Below are positions 7,071 through 15,196 of a stretch of 17,514 bases of DNA, piece after piece (position 1 is the stretch's first letter; the number at the start of each line of letters is the position of its first letter). The DNA is from an uncultured Faecalibacterium sp. Its GTDB lineage: Bacteria > Bacillota > Clostridia > Oscillospirales > Ruminococcaceae. The notes beneath the pieces were generated by a model, which did no database searches, was not told the origin of the DNA, and saw only the letters and a program-made list of their open reading frames with translations. The position numbers and the translations under genes were made by a program. The stretch lies in contig CAAFSR010000011.1 of NCBI GenBank assembly GCA_900765705.1, positions 1 to 17,514 on the forward strand. The letters run 5' to 3'.

Positions 7071-7733
7071 TCAAAAATCCGAGATGGATTTTAGGGTGTT
7101 TTCATGCTCAGCAAGCCAGGCGGGAAACCGCTTTTTTTCCATGACACTGATTCTGGTACAGTCCTTTTCGCCCAGCGCAGCGGTGTTGTAGGCATCGCAG
7201 AGCAGGCCGGTATCGTCAGCCATGACGAAGGTGGAGAGGACATCCAGAAGCTGCTTTTCTTCCAGATTGTCGTAGTCACGGATACGCCGGGTGGGAAGGC
7301 ACTGGTCATAAACCTGCGTAAAGCACACCACACAATCGCTGAAGTGGGGCATGGGATGCTCTTTGGCGTATTGCTCCAATGAGAAGTAGAACGGGTCGAG
7401 CAGAAACTCAGTGTTTTGCCTCTGCTTGCGTTTTGGGAGCAGACCAGGCAGGGTGACCTCCAGTACACCGTCCTCATAGACAACCTCAATTCCGTGTACA
7501 ATACCGGCGGATGTCAGGTAATCGCCTTTGCGGATGGTGGTGCTGGAATATATCAAATGCCGCAGCCTGCAGGCAATTTTCTCTGCCCGCAGGGCGGCAT
7601 CAGTGGATAAGACTTCATAGTTGTCTGGATAACGCTGAATATCCGTGGTATCCATCGCGTAAAGAGCATTGCTCAAACGGGATATATCATCAAGAATGCT
7701 TCCAATCCGGTGTGAGATGATTTTTCGTTCCAA
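7071..7733 (-). CDS. DUF6100-like protein with a RusA-type resolvase pattern
   Basis: This 220-aa protein resembles the DUF6100 family as I recall it from clostridial ICEs. Residues 1-70 are helical. From about 90 onward the order of elements follows the RusA Holliday-junction resolvase fold: LEVTLPGLLPKRK (91-103), a helix (about 113-126), the strand DCVVCF, then RRIRDYDNLEEK (149-160), LLDVL (162-166), ADD (172-174) and RISVMEK (194-200). D153, D155 and D174 would match the RusA catalytic aspartates D70, D72 and D91, with the same 18/19-residue spacing from DN to DD. The lysine after DN is shifted by one. The TTG start has GGAGG 7 bases upstream, and it directly follows the stop codon of the upstream gene (TGATTG). 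The nuclease role is inferred. Confidence 0.82.
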   Translation of the reverse strand: MERKIISHRIGSILDDISRLSNALYAMDTTDIQRYPDNYEVLSTDAALRAEKIACRLRHLIYSSTTIRKGDYLTSAGIVHGIEVVYEDGVLEVTLPGLLPKRKQRQNTEFLLDPFYFSLEQYAKEHPMPHFSDCVVCFTQVYDQCLPTRRIRDYDNLEEKQLLDVLSTFVMADDTGLLCDAYNTAALGEKDCTRISVMEKKRFPAWLAEHENTLKSISDF

Positions 7734-8261
7734 TCAAGTTCCTCCTGTTTTCTTAAAGTAATGCACCTGGCCCGCTGCATCCACGGTGCAGAAACCGGAA
7801 ATGCCAGGGCAGTCAATGCGGCGAATGTCTTCCGGATTATCGACCAAAATAATGCGGCGTCCACCGCTGCGGTCATCCCGAAGCGCATGGTTGATTAGGG
7901 CCTCCTGGCCGGAAGCTGCGTAGACGATTTCGTATAGTTCACCGTTTGCAAAGAAGATAAGCTTGACCGGAAAATCACCGGGAGCATGGTATTCCACCTG
8001 CCCGATAAAATCCAAGAGTACCCAGGCAGCCCGTATCAGGGAGCTGTCCGATTTTGCTGCCCAACCAGACGGAAAGTAACCGCCTGTATCAGTTTGAAAA
8101 ATACGGCCCTGCTTTTGCAGATGGGAGAGCAGGGTCTTGATGATTTCTTCTTTGCCAGGGTGAAAGCAAAGAAGCTGCTGCATATTGAGACCGGGATACA
8201 TCGTGACGATCCGCAGCAGAGCCGCAGCTTCATTTCCATAGATTTCAGCCCTGGTCTTCAT
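7734..8261 (-). CDS. DUF5697-like small protein of ICE transfer region
   Basis: This 175-aa protein matches the DUF5697 family as I recall it. The N-terminal 65 residues look like a winged helix (AAALLRIVTMYPGLNMQQLL, then KTLLSHLQKQGRIFQTDTGGYF). The C-terminal part is alpha/beta (PVKLIFFANGELYEIVYA, RRIILVDNPEDIRRI, GFCTVDAAGQVHYFK). I chose ATG 8261 over the in-frame ATG at 8306 because GGAGGTGA sits 5 bases ahead of it, and because the upstream codons belong to a repeat-rich leader. It is translated in tandem with the DUF6100-like gene, whose TTG start touches its stop codon. The function is unknown; a DNA-binding or regulatory role next to the putative resolvase is only a guess. Confidence 0.8.
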   Translation of the reverse strand: MKTRAEIYGNEAAALLRIVTMYPGLNMQQLLCFHPGKEEIIKTLLSHLQKQGRIFQTDTGGYFPSGWAAKSDSSLIRAAWVLLDFIGQVEYHAPGDFPVKLIFFANGELYEIVYAASGQEALINHALRDDRSGGRRIILVDNPEDIRRIDCPGISGFCTVDAAGQVHYFKKTGGT

Positions 8262-8278
8262 GGGTATCACCTCCAATG

Positions 8279-8412
8279 GCGTAATATAGGCGTATTCAAG
8301 ACGCATTAAATAGGAAGGAAAGCCAGTCAGTGTAAGCTAAAAAGATGATCTGGCTGGCAAAACTGGCTTTTAGGCGTAATACAGACGCAAAGCAGACGCA
8401 TAGCGGCGTCTG
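8279..8412 (-). repeat. Repeat-rich leader between virB4 and the DUF5697-like gene
   Basis: This stretch holds CAGACGCA twice, 11 bp apart (8382-8389, 8393-8400), and GGCGTAATA twice (8279-8287, 8373-8381). A hairpin has arms 8393-8399 and 8406-8412. AAAGCCAGT, near 8320, has its reverse complement ACTGGCTTT near 8362, giving a 9-bp stem with a long loop. Part of it looks like a decayed tandem duplication of the short ORF's sequence. Confidence 0.55.
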
Positions 8413-8429
8413 GAAGGAAAGTTGCACAT
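8370..8429 (-). CDS. 19-codon ORF with good ribosome site (possible leader peptide)
   Basis: ATG at 8429 is preceded by GAGGTGA with a 5-base gap. The ORF reads MCNFPSRRRYASALRLYYA and ends at the TAA at 8370-8372. It lies 25 bp after the stop codon of the VirB4 gene and about 110 bp before the DUF5697-like gene, whose ribosome site (GGAGGTGATACCC) is nearly the same sequence as this one (GAGGTGATTCCC). The peptide is rich in Arg and Tyr and has no family I know. It could be a leader peptide, a tiny gene, or the remains of a duplicated gene start. No direct evidence of expression. Confidence 0.4.
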   Translation of the reverse strand: MCNFPSRRRYASALRLYYA

Positions 8430-8454
8430 GGGAATCACCTCGCTTTTCAAATTG

Positions 8455-11400
8455 TTATATCTGCTGTTCGGCAGATGTGGATTGTTCACGGCGTTTTCGC
8501 TCTACGATTTCACGCAGCTCGCGGCGGTCGGTAGTGATCAGATCCTTTTCCAGAGGGCTGGCTTTGAACTCCACCATAATATTGTTGTTATTGGTAGAAA
8601 TCAGACCGTGACCTCTTTCAAAGTGAGTGATCTCCATTGTTTCAGCATCGGACAGGTGCAGGGCTTCCTGTACCCGCTGGGCTTCGTCGTCCTCCAGATT
8701 CAGAATGATCTTGGTCTTGGAGTTGTTGATGATGCCCTTACCAAATCTGCCGCCGTCAAGGTCAAAGAAATCGGCAAGATCCTGGCTTGCAAAAATCGAG
8801 GCGCCGCCGTAACCGCGTATGGTTTTGGCAATTTCCAAAAGAAAATCGCCGGCCAATCTTACACCAGCAGCACCGGCACCGGATAGAAGCTGCCAACACT
8901 CATCAATGAAGATGGCTTTTTCTTCTGTACGGTCGGCTTTGGCTCTGTCCCAAACAAAGTCCAGCGCCACAAACATACCTACGGTGAGCAGGTCTCCGGT
9001 GAGGGAGGAAATATCCAAAACAGTGTACTTGTTGTCGAGCCGAACATTGGTCTGCTTATTGAAGGTGCTGGCGCTTCCGTTTACCAGACGGTTTAGGATG
9101 TGGGCCATGCGCATCGTTTCCTTGGAGGTTTTCAAAATTTCGTACAGGTCACCAAGCACCGGCATCTCACGGTACTGGCCGGGCTGTGCAGGGTCTTCCA
9201 AAGAGGCGTTATCATGAGTGATGCCTTTTGTGTTATAGGTACGAACAAGGGCTTCGTCCAAAAGCTGTCGTTCCTCGTGAGACATATCGGGGATCAGCAG
9301 ACTGAAAAATATGTGGAGCTGCTGGATCTTTGCTGCAAGTTCAGATAACTGGATGCCTGGACCGTCCAGAAGTTCATTCACCGAGCGGTCTACCCGCCGA
9401 ATCTCCATGACATTGATGCAGTGGGGACTGGCCGGTGAAATCTGGATAAAGGAGCCGCCCACATTGGAGCAGGCGCGATGGAATTCATGGCCTTTTAGGG
9501 GCGCAACAATGAAAATGGGGATATTTTTCCGCCTCATTCGCAGTGCCATCAACTGCATGGTAAAGGTTTTGCCGGCTCCGCTCGTGCCAAGGATCGACAT
9601 ATTGGCGTTCTTATAGACCGCAGAATTGAAGATGTCCACGATAATAAGGGAACTGTTGTACTTGTTGACACCCAGCAGGATACCGTTATCATCACACATC
9701 TCATAGGATGTAAAGGGATAACAGCTTGCCGCACCGCCTGTCAGCAGGTTGCGCTTACCCCGCTCATACAGTTTCTTTTCCATTGCCACCAATGGCAGGG
9801 CAGATAAAAACGCCTGTTCCTCCCGAAAATGGCAGGTGCAGGCGTTCATGTCCTGTGAGAGCAGGAGCTTTTTCATTTCGCTGACCTTCCATTCCAAGTC
9901 TTCCTCGTTGGAGGCAGTAATGGTAATCAGCAGATTCAAGTAGTAGAAGTCCTCGTTGTTGGCAAGGCCCTCTTTGAGAAAGTACCCGCTTCGGATAGCA
10001 CCATCAATGTCATCAAAATCGGTGTTGGTGTCGCTGGCGTCCTTGATTTTGGAACGGTTGATACGCAGCTGCTGTCCGACTTTCTGGATGATGGTTTCTT
10101 TGGGCTGACGGGAGAGGAACATATCCATATCGATCCCGTCACCGGCATTGACGATAAGACTGAGCCAGCCGGCTGGAACCTGCGTTTTGTAGCCATCAGA
10201 GGGCACCAGCAAATAAGCATAATACAGACCGTCAATGCAGATATGGTGACCATGCGTGAAGTCAATGCTTTTTGGCGCACAGAATTCGGTGGCAGGGATA
10301 TGGTCGATCTCACTGTCGCGCCCTTTGGCAAGGTACTCAGCCACAACCTCCTGTGCCCGGACGGAGAGCGGCTTTACAGCACTTTCATTTCTGCAGAGCA
10401 GGTTATAGAGGACATCTACCGTAAACTCATCCCAGTTTTCCGGAACGATGACCTCGTTACCGCACTGACGGAGGTAGTTGGTAGCAGTATGGACTGCACT
10501 TTGCAGGGCATTGATTGCCTCGCCTTCTTCATCAGAGCGCTTGGTGTTGCTCCACGGCTCATATTCAAAAATCAGGAAGAAACGTCGGGTAATTGCCTCA
10601 CGGGAACCGATCTGCTGAACGAACTGGAGGTAGTCTTCCTGCATGAGCAGACACTGTTCATTGGTCTCCTGTTCCATCTCCTTCCGAACGGTATCCAGAT
10701 GGCGGTTGATCTCTGCCCGGCGTGTCAGTACCTTGATTTGCAGCTTGATGGGGCTGATTTTCAAGTAGGATACAAAGGAATAGATGATGTTCCGCTGTTC
10801 CTGGGCGCTGCGCAGCATAAAATTGATGGGTACTACCTCGACGACCTTGACATAGCGGTGGTCCTTCGTGTAGATGATGCCGTTTTCAATTTTGGAAATC
10901 GGCAGATAATCTGCTACCGGGTTAAGGCAGGCGGGCTTCGGCTCCTGAGTGCGGATAGGGCGTTTTACTTTGCGCTCCTTGGAGACCTTCTTTTTTTGCT
11001 TGGCGGCTTTCTTCTCCTTGGCAGGCTTCTGCTTTTTCACAGGACGGAGTTTTTGGCGGATTTCGTAGCTACGAACTTCATCAAACTCCGCTGGGAAATC
11101 CTCTCTGCCGGAGCGCCGTGACCGCCTGGGAGCCTTATCGGGCTTGTGTGCCTTCTTTTTAATATGCTTGCCGCCATGCTCTGCCGCAGGAACCGCATCT
11201 TCTGCGCTGTTACCGCCTACAATGCGGCGGTTTCGCAGGTACTTTATGAAAATCAGCAGAAAAGAGGAAAGGCTCTCACCGGAAATTCCGATAAGCGCCA
11301 CCAATGCTGCTGGCAGTGCGGTCAGGCACAAAGCGATGATACGGGCAGTCAGGCCAAGAGGAAGCAATGAAAAAACCGGCACACCAATGGCAAATGCCAG

Positions 11401-11511
11401 GATGCCGGCTTCAATCACATTGCGGGCTTTGAACATACCACCAAAGAAGGTGCCTGACTCGATGAAATTCGGTGGTATTATGTAGGTATCTCGGTCGATT
11501 TTATGATTCAT
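8455..11511 (-). CDS. virB4: PrgI(VirB3)-VirB4 fusion conjugation ATPase
   Basis: This 1018-aa protein is the main energy supplier of the mating channel. Residues 1 to about 97 look like a PrgI/VirB3 module (RDTYIIPPNFIESG, two membrane segments at about 32-52 and 57-75). Residues about 115-190 are a very Lys/Arg-rich linker. From about 195 the VirB4 body follows: an N-terminal domain to about 610, Walker A GTSGAGKT (642-649), Walker B AIFIDE (866-871) and GGASIFASQDLADFF (about 902-916). The usual Gram-positive VirB4 is nearer 800 aa with PrgI as a separate gene, so this is a fusion. The start ATG has GAGG 6 bases upstream and lies 33 bp after the stop codon of the wall hydrolase gene. No key residue is lost. 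Confidence 0.95.
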   Translation of the reverse strand: MNHKIDRDTYIIPPNFIESGTFFGGMFKARNVIEAGILAFAIGVPVFSLLPLGLTARIIALCLTALPAALVALIGISGESLSSFLLIFIKYLRNRRIVGGNSAEDAVPAAEHGGKHIKKKAHKPDKAPRRSRRSGREDFPAEFDEVRSYEIRQKLRPVKKQKPAKEKKAAKQKKKVSKERKVKRPIRTQEPKPACLNPVADYLPISKIENGIIYTKDHRYVKVVEVVPINFMLRSAQEQRNIIYSFVSYLKISPIKLQIKVLTRRAEINRHLDTVRKEMEQETNEQCLLMQEDYLQFVQQIGSREAITRRFFLIFEYEPWSNTKRSDEEGEAINALQSAVHTATNYLRQCGNEVIVPENWDEFTVDVLYNLLCRNESAVKPLSVRAQEVVAEYLAKGRDSEIDHIPATEFCAPKSIDFTHGHHICIDGLYYAYLLVPSDGYKTQVPAGWLSLIVNAGDGIDMDMFLSRQPKETIIQKVGQQLRINRSKIKDASDTNTDFDDIDGAIRSGYFLKEGLANNEDFYYLNLLITITASNEEDLEWKVSEMKKLLLSQDMNACTCHFREEQAFLSALPLVAMEKKLYERGKRNLLTGGAASCYPFTSYEMCDDNGILLGVNKYNSSLIIVDIFNSAVYKNANMSILGTSGAGKTFTMQLMALRMRRKNIPIFIVAPLKGHEFHRACSNVGGSFIQISPASPHCINVMEIRRVDRSVNELLDGPGIQLSELAAKIQQLHIFFSLLIPDMSHEERQLLDEALVRTYNTKGITHDNASLEDPAQPGQYREMPVLGDLYEILKTSKETMRMAHILNRLVNGSASTFNKQTNVRLDNKYTVLDISSLTGDLLTVGMFVALDFVWDRAKADRTEEKAIFIDECWQLLSGAGAAGVRLAGDFLLEIAKTIRGYGGASIFASQDLADFFDLDGGRFGKGIINNSKTKIILNLEDDEAQRVQEALHLSDAETMEITHFERGHGLISTNNNNIMVEFKASPLEKDLITTDRRELREIVERKRREQSTSAEQQI

Positions 11512-11544
11512 GATTAACCTCGTTTCCGAAGCCGGGCGGGCACA

Positions 11545-12921
11545 TCAGCCGATAATCCAGAACGGACCGCCAGCTCCAGCGCGCCGGCTGGCCTCATTTA
11601 AGATAATGGACAGATCCCAGAGCTGTTCGCTCCGTGTGTAACTGGCAGGGTCAGCCACCATGATCTTGCCGTCTTTTACGCCACGCAGGACAATGAAGTG
11701 ACCGGAAGAGGTAAAGTGGCCTTCAGACATGATTGCTACTACCAGTTTACCATTAGCCAGTGCGTCTGTGATGCGCTGTGGTTCCGCAGTGGTACAGCCG
11801 GAAACCGGAAGCCCCCATTCCCCAGCGGCGGCAGGTATCAGCGCATGGTAAGAACCACTGCTTTTACACCAGTAGCCGTTGTTGTAAGACCACTCGGCCA
11901 TCTCCACAGGGTCAACCATATCGTCTGTCAGAGAGGACACCACGATTGCCATAGCGGTAGGGCCGCAGCCATAACCGCCAATATTGTCCGTACCATATGC
12001 TTTACCGGCATAGCGTTCATCCAGTTGATTGTAGTAAACAACAGGTGTGATCCCGTCGGTGAAAGTAACATCGCCCAGAGCGGTGATGCTGTTTCCGGTC
12101 CACGCTTCCAGATTTTGCAGCAGACCATCGCCCAAGAACAGGCTTAGGTTGGAAGCGTAATCAGATGCAAGCTCCTTTTGGTCATCGGTAAGCTGGAATA
12201 CAACATCAGAAAAATAGGACTCACCGTTGTAACGGACAGTATAGACCATCCATGTTTCGGACACCGTTGTTTCTTCCCCAGTCTCCGGATCAGTCACGGT
12301 GCTCTCACGAATCTCTTGCTTGCTGGTGTAGGAATATAGATGCTGCTTGTTTTCCCGCAGGGTGGCGGCAAGGTCATTCAGAGAAATGCTTTCAAAATCC
12401 TTGTCTTTGGCCGCACAATACTGAGAGATAAACAGGTTGGCGTTATAAATAGGACCGCCGGAATAGGCATTTTTGACCTCCATATGGTCGGCTCCCGATG
12501 CCGCAAAGTCAGCTTCGATCCGGGCAAGTACATCATCCAGTGCCTCACCCAAGATGCCGTTGAGGGTAAAGGTGATCTCGTTGGCGTTCTCAATAATCGC
12601 TGTTTCGCTATTCAAAATCGGAATTTCGGGGTCAGATGGCGAAAAGGCATTGGTCAGTCCACCGAAAATAAGACCAGGGAGCATGAGAATAAATAATACC
12701 GGCAGCATAAGCAGGGCAATGACTGCCACAATGATTTTTCCGATATGCTTCCGACCTGCCCACACTGCGCCTGCAACTGCACCGTAAGGACCGCCTGCGG
12801 CAGCGCCTTTGGCAGCGGAGGAAATAGCTTTTCCGGTTTTGATTGCGCCGCGGATGGTATGCGCTGCGGAGGCGCCGGTCTCCACAGCTTCGGAAAAACT
12901 GCTTTTTTGATCTTCTGGCAT
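11545..12921 (-). CDS. Membrane-anchored C39-like cysteine peptidase / wall-opening protein of the T4SS
   Basis: In this 458-aa protein residues 1-60 are Ala/Gly-rich and cytoplasmic, a membrane segment lies at about 62-88, and the rest should be outside the cell. The middle (about 105-290) has no motif I can name. The C-terminal 165 residues are a papain-fold C39-like domain: VVYYNQLDERYAG (294-306), GYGCGPTAMA with the likely catalytic Cys319, SGHFIVLRG with His408 and VADPAS with Asp424. In Gram-positive conjugation systems this position is normally held by a CwlT-type muramidase/NlpC-P60 protein, so it probably serves the VirB1-like wall-cutting role. The ATG directly follows the stop codon of the upstream gene; AAAGGA lies about 12 bases upstream. 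Confidence 0.88.
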   Translation of the reverse strand: MPEDQKSSFSEAVETGASAAHTIRGAIKTGKAISSAAKGAAAGGPYGAVAGAVWAGRKHIGKIIVAVIALLMLPVLFILMLPGLIFGGLTNAFSPSDPEIPILNSETAIIENANEITFTLNGILGEALDDVLARIEADFAASGADHMEVKNAYSGGPIYNANLFISQYCAAKDKDFESISLNDLAATLRENKQHLYSYTSKQEIRESTVTDPETGEETTVSETWMVYTVRYNGESYFSDVVFQLTDDQKELASDYASNLSLFLGDGLLQNLEAWTGNSITALGDVTFTDGITPVVYYNQLDERYAGKAYGTDNIGGYGCGPTAMAIVVSSLTDDMVDPVEMAEWSYNNGYWCKSSGSYHALIPAAAGEWGLPVSGCTTAEPQRITDALANGKLVVAIMSEGHFTSSGHFIVLRGVKDGKIMVADPASYTRSEQLWDLSIILNEASRRAGAGGPFWIIG

Positions 12922-13917
12922 TTATATCTTGTCCTTTCTCTTCGGGGATGGAGGCAGCTTTTTGACAATGGACTCGTTGAAAGCGATAGAACCGTCAGGA
13001 GCCATATAGGGCGATTTGTCAACAGCATCCACAGCGTACTGCTTATACCATGCTGTGCCATCCACGGCATGAACGGTGGTGTACTGGCCTTCCGGGGCAA
13101 CATATTGGTCTGCGTGGTACATACCAAAGGAGATGCCTTCGGGATGTTCCGCAGTCACTTCTGTGCCGGTGATGCGGCCGCCGCCAATTTCGACATTTTG
13201 GAAGGTCGGAACATTTTCAGCTCCGGATTCCAGTGCCGCATATCCCATGTAAGAGTGCAGGGCTTCGGCGGCTTTTTCACCGGAAATGGAACCCATCTGG
13301 CTGATACTGCCCGTGGCTACGCTGCCGATTACATTGTTGGCAAAATTGCCGCCCTTACTAACGGAAGAAGCGTACATATGGCCGCCGATCCCTCCGGCTG
13401 CAGCATCGCCTAAAAGACTGCCAAGACCGGAAGGCTTGGAGCCGGGAGTTGTGGTGGCTGTTTTGATGGCGCTGTTTGTGACTTTTCGGCTCACCACTCC
13501 AGCAAGACCGCCGCTGGCAAACCCTGCTCCAAAGCCGCCGCTGCCTTTACTACCGTTTGCGTTGACATTGGTGGAACTGCTGTTTCTCCCGCCGCCAAAG
13601 TGGTGACTGGAAAAGTTCTTGATGCCGCCGATGCCTCTGGCAGCAATCATAGCCTCAGCCAGCATGCTGCCGCCGGTATGTCCTACATTGACACCAAGAC
13701 TGGAGAGGAAGGAATCGATTTTCTGGCCGACTTTGAGAAAGCCGATAGCACAGAGAAACCAGATAAACACATTGCCGGAAACGTATTCTTTTCCCACAGC
13801 GTCTACCTGAGCTTGCACATCGCTTTCGGAGATAGCGGCAAAAGCCGGCTGGCAGAACAGGCAGGAGAGAATTGCGACTGTAAAGGCCGCAAACAAAAAT
13901 TTTTTGAGTTTCTTCAA
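12922..13917 (-). CDS. Secreted/membrane glycine-rich protein of the T4SS operon, function unknown
   Basis: With the TTG start at 13917 this is a 331-aa protein. I chose it because AAGGAGG lies 8 bases upstream and because it begins MKKLKKFLFAAF, a good signal peptide with cleavage after QPAFA. The longer frame from 13953 would start inside the preceding gene. After the signal there is a second hydrophobic segment (VFIWFLCAIGF) and a Gly/Ser/Asn-rich region (about 85-200). The C-terminal part has many aromatic residues and a basic end (SPKRKDKI). The topology of two hydrophobic segments and a glycine-rich soluble part recalls the soluble tails of TrbL/VirB6 proteins, and it directly follows a VirB6-like gene. 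I do not recognise the family. Confidence 0.8.
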   Translation of the reverse strand: MKKLKKFLFAAFTVAILSCLFCQPAFAAISESDVQAQVDAVGKEYVSGNVFIWFLCAIGFLKVGQKIDSFLSSLGVNVGHTGGSMLAEAMIAARGIGGIKNFSSHHFGGGRNSSSTNVNANGSKGSGGFGAGFASGGLAGVVSRKVTNSAIKTATTTPGSKPSGLGSLLGDAAAGGIGGHMYASSVSKGGNFANNVIGSVATGSISQMGSISGEKAAEALHSYMGYAALESGAENVPTFQNVEIGGGRITGTEVTAEHPEGISFGMYHADQYVAPEGQYTTVHAVDGTAWYKQYAVDAVDKSPYMAPDGSIAFNESIVKKLPPSPKRKDKI

Positions 13918-13930
13918 GGATAAGACCTCC

Positions 13931-14641
13931 TTACAACGAAAGCGGGTTCGCAAGGAAGGACCCCACCATGCTTGTGAACAGGCGCAGGCACCAGGCGTTC
14001 ATGACCAATAGGAAAATTTGACCGCCAAGCATCCGGCACCAGGATTTCCAGATGTTTGCTGTGGTCTGGCTGGCGCCCATAGAAAAAGCCACAGGAGCCG
14101 TGTAGACCAGTACACCGAGCAGCACATACCGTTCGGCTGCCTCGAACAGAAGTTTTAGGTAGTTCCAGGCCAGGATGAGAACCAAAATCAAGGTAATCAG
14201 CGCCACAGCCCCATTGGCACACACACCGATGATGACCAGCATCACGGAATTGAAGTCTGCAAAGCTTAATGCAGGAAGGTCGGACTCCATGATCCAGTGG
14301 TAGGGGGTGCCGCCGATGGTAAGAACAATATTGACGATCTCATCTGAAAAGAGCGTCAGCAGGATAAAAATAACGGAACGGATACTCAGCTTTACCGGGT
14401 CTTCTGCTTCCACACCTGCGCCAAGACCGAAGTTTTTGAATAACTGCCAGACCCAGTTGAGCAGGATGATCCCGATTGCCAGAGCCACGAAAACAGAGTA
14501 CATAGTCTCTGCTGCGGGAAAATAACGCAGAAATACAGCCATATCACAGCCCAGCGCACCCAAAACCGATGTGGTCACCAGATCAAGACCGGCCATTACC
14601 TGTTCTGCGATCCATTCCACTATGCCGTCTAAAATGCCCAT
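13931..14641 (-). CDS. VirB6/TrbL-like polytopic channel protein
   Basis: This 236-aa protein is mostly membrane-embedded. About five to six hydrophobic segments are visible (near 48-68, 88-110, 128-155, 168-188 and 195-220). The conserved core is AERYVLLGVLVYTAPVAFSMGASQ followed by IWKSWCRMLGGQIFLLVMNAW, which I know from TrbL/VirB6-type proteins of Tn1549-like and related ICEs. It would form the inner channel through which DNA crosses the membrane. The ATG at 14641 has AAAGGAGG 9 bases upstream. The next gene starts 13 bp after its stop codon, with its ribosome site between them, so the two are likely made together. It is shorter than many VirB6 proteins because the soluble tail seems to be encoded separately downstream. 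Confidence 0.85.
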   Translation of the reverse strand: MGILDGIVEWIAEQVMAGLDLVTTSVLGALGCDMAVFLRYFPAAETMYSVFVALAIGIILLNWVWQLFKNFGLGAGVEAEDPVKLSIRSVIFILLTLFSDEIVNIVLTIGGTPYHWIMESDLPALSFADFNSVMLVIIGVCANGAVALITLILVLILAWNYLKLLFEAAERYVLLGVLVYTAPVAFSMGASQTTANIWKSWCRMLGGQIFLLVMNAWCLRLFTSMVGSFLANPLSL

Positions 14642-14681
14642 AAATGCAAGCCTCCTTTCCGGCGAGCAGTCAGACGGTCAA

Positions 14682-15083
14682 TCAGCCTGTCCATTGTCCG
14701 CCACTAAAGAGCGGCGTCACATACGCCATGATAAAGCCCAAGCCATTGAGGATAGCCCAGGTGATACAGATTCGTTTGAGCCAGGCGCGGCTTTCATCCA
14801 CCGTCCGTCCGGAACGGGAGAAGTTCATGAGCAGCAAGGCTACCGAAGCAGTGACGATGGCGGCGATAGTGGAGATGGCAAGGATTTGGGTGTATACATC
14901 CTGCATGATCTCTTTGGCCTTGGTCCATACATCTGTTGCCGCATAAGCCGGCTGACAGAACATCATGGACATCATCACACACAGGAAGGCGCTGTAAGCC
15001 ACTTTGGGCAGCGAAAGCCTGCGCTTGGACTGGGTATCCGGCTCCTGAAGCTGCGGAGTTTGAGGGGTTTTCGTTTTCTTCAA
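14682..15083 (-). CDS. VirB2/TrbC-like pilin candidate
   Basis: With the TTG start at 15083 this is a 133-aa protein. GGAGG (15092-15096) is 8 bases upstream; an earlier in-frame TTG at 15098 would place that ribosome site inside the gene. The N-terminus is basic and Gln/Pro-rich, then comes a signal-like segment (VAYSAFLCVMMSMMFCQPAYAA) with a likely cut after AYA. The mature part has two hydrophobic segments (ILAISTIAAIVTASVALLLM and ITWAILNGLGFIMAYV) around a short basic loop with SRSGRTVDESRAWLKR. Small size, signal peptide and two membrane segments are the VirB2/TrbC pattern. It is the first T4SS gene after a promoter and two terminators. Identity as pilin rests on shape and position. 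Confidence 0.78.
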   Translation of the reverse strand: MKKTKTPQTPQLQEPDTQSKRRLSLPKVAYSAFLCVMMSMMFCQPAYAATDVWTKAKEIMQDVYTQILAISTIAAIVTASVALLLMNFSRSGRTVDESRAWLKRICITWAILNGLGFIMAYVTPLFSGGQWTG

Positions 15084-15133
15084 TTTGCGATCCTCCAATT
15101 CTGAATGATTTTTTGATGCTCAATAGGGAACAG

Positions 15134-15165
15134 AAAAACCCACACCTGTCAAAACAAATGTGGGC
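15134..15165 (-). terminator. Second intrinsic terminator in the T4SS leader
   Basis: On the minus strand CCCACA (15164-15159) pairs with TGTGGG (15144-15139), with a 14-base loop and TTTTT at 15138-15134. It lies about 50 bp upstream of the pilin start codon. Confidence 0.75.
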
Positions 15166-15171
15166 TTTCAA

Positions 15172-15187
15172 ATGGCCGGGCGGCCAT
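15172..15187. repeat. Hairpin between the two leader terminators
   Basis: ATGGCC (15172-15177) and GGCCAT (15182-15187) form a perfect 6-bp GC-rich stem with a 4-base loop. It could act as an anti-terminator or protein-binding hairpin; this is not shown. Confidence 0.5.
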
Positions 15188-15196
15188 CTGGGCAGC

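Noticed and set aside
10243..11121. 292-codon plus-strand frame inside the VirB4 gene
   Set aside because: Antisense shadow of the VirB4 fusion, with no independent motif.
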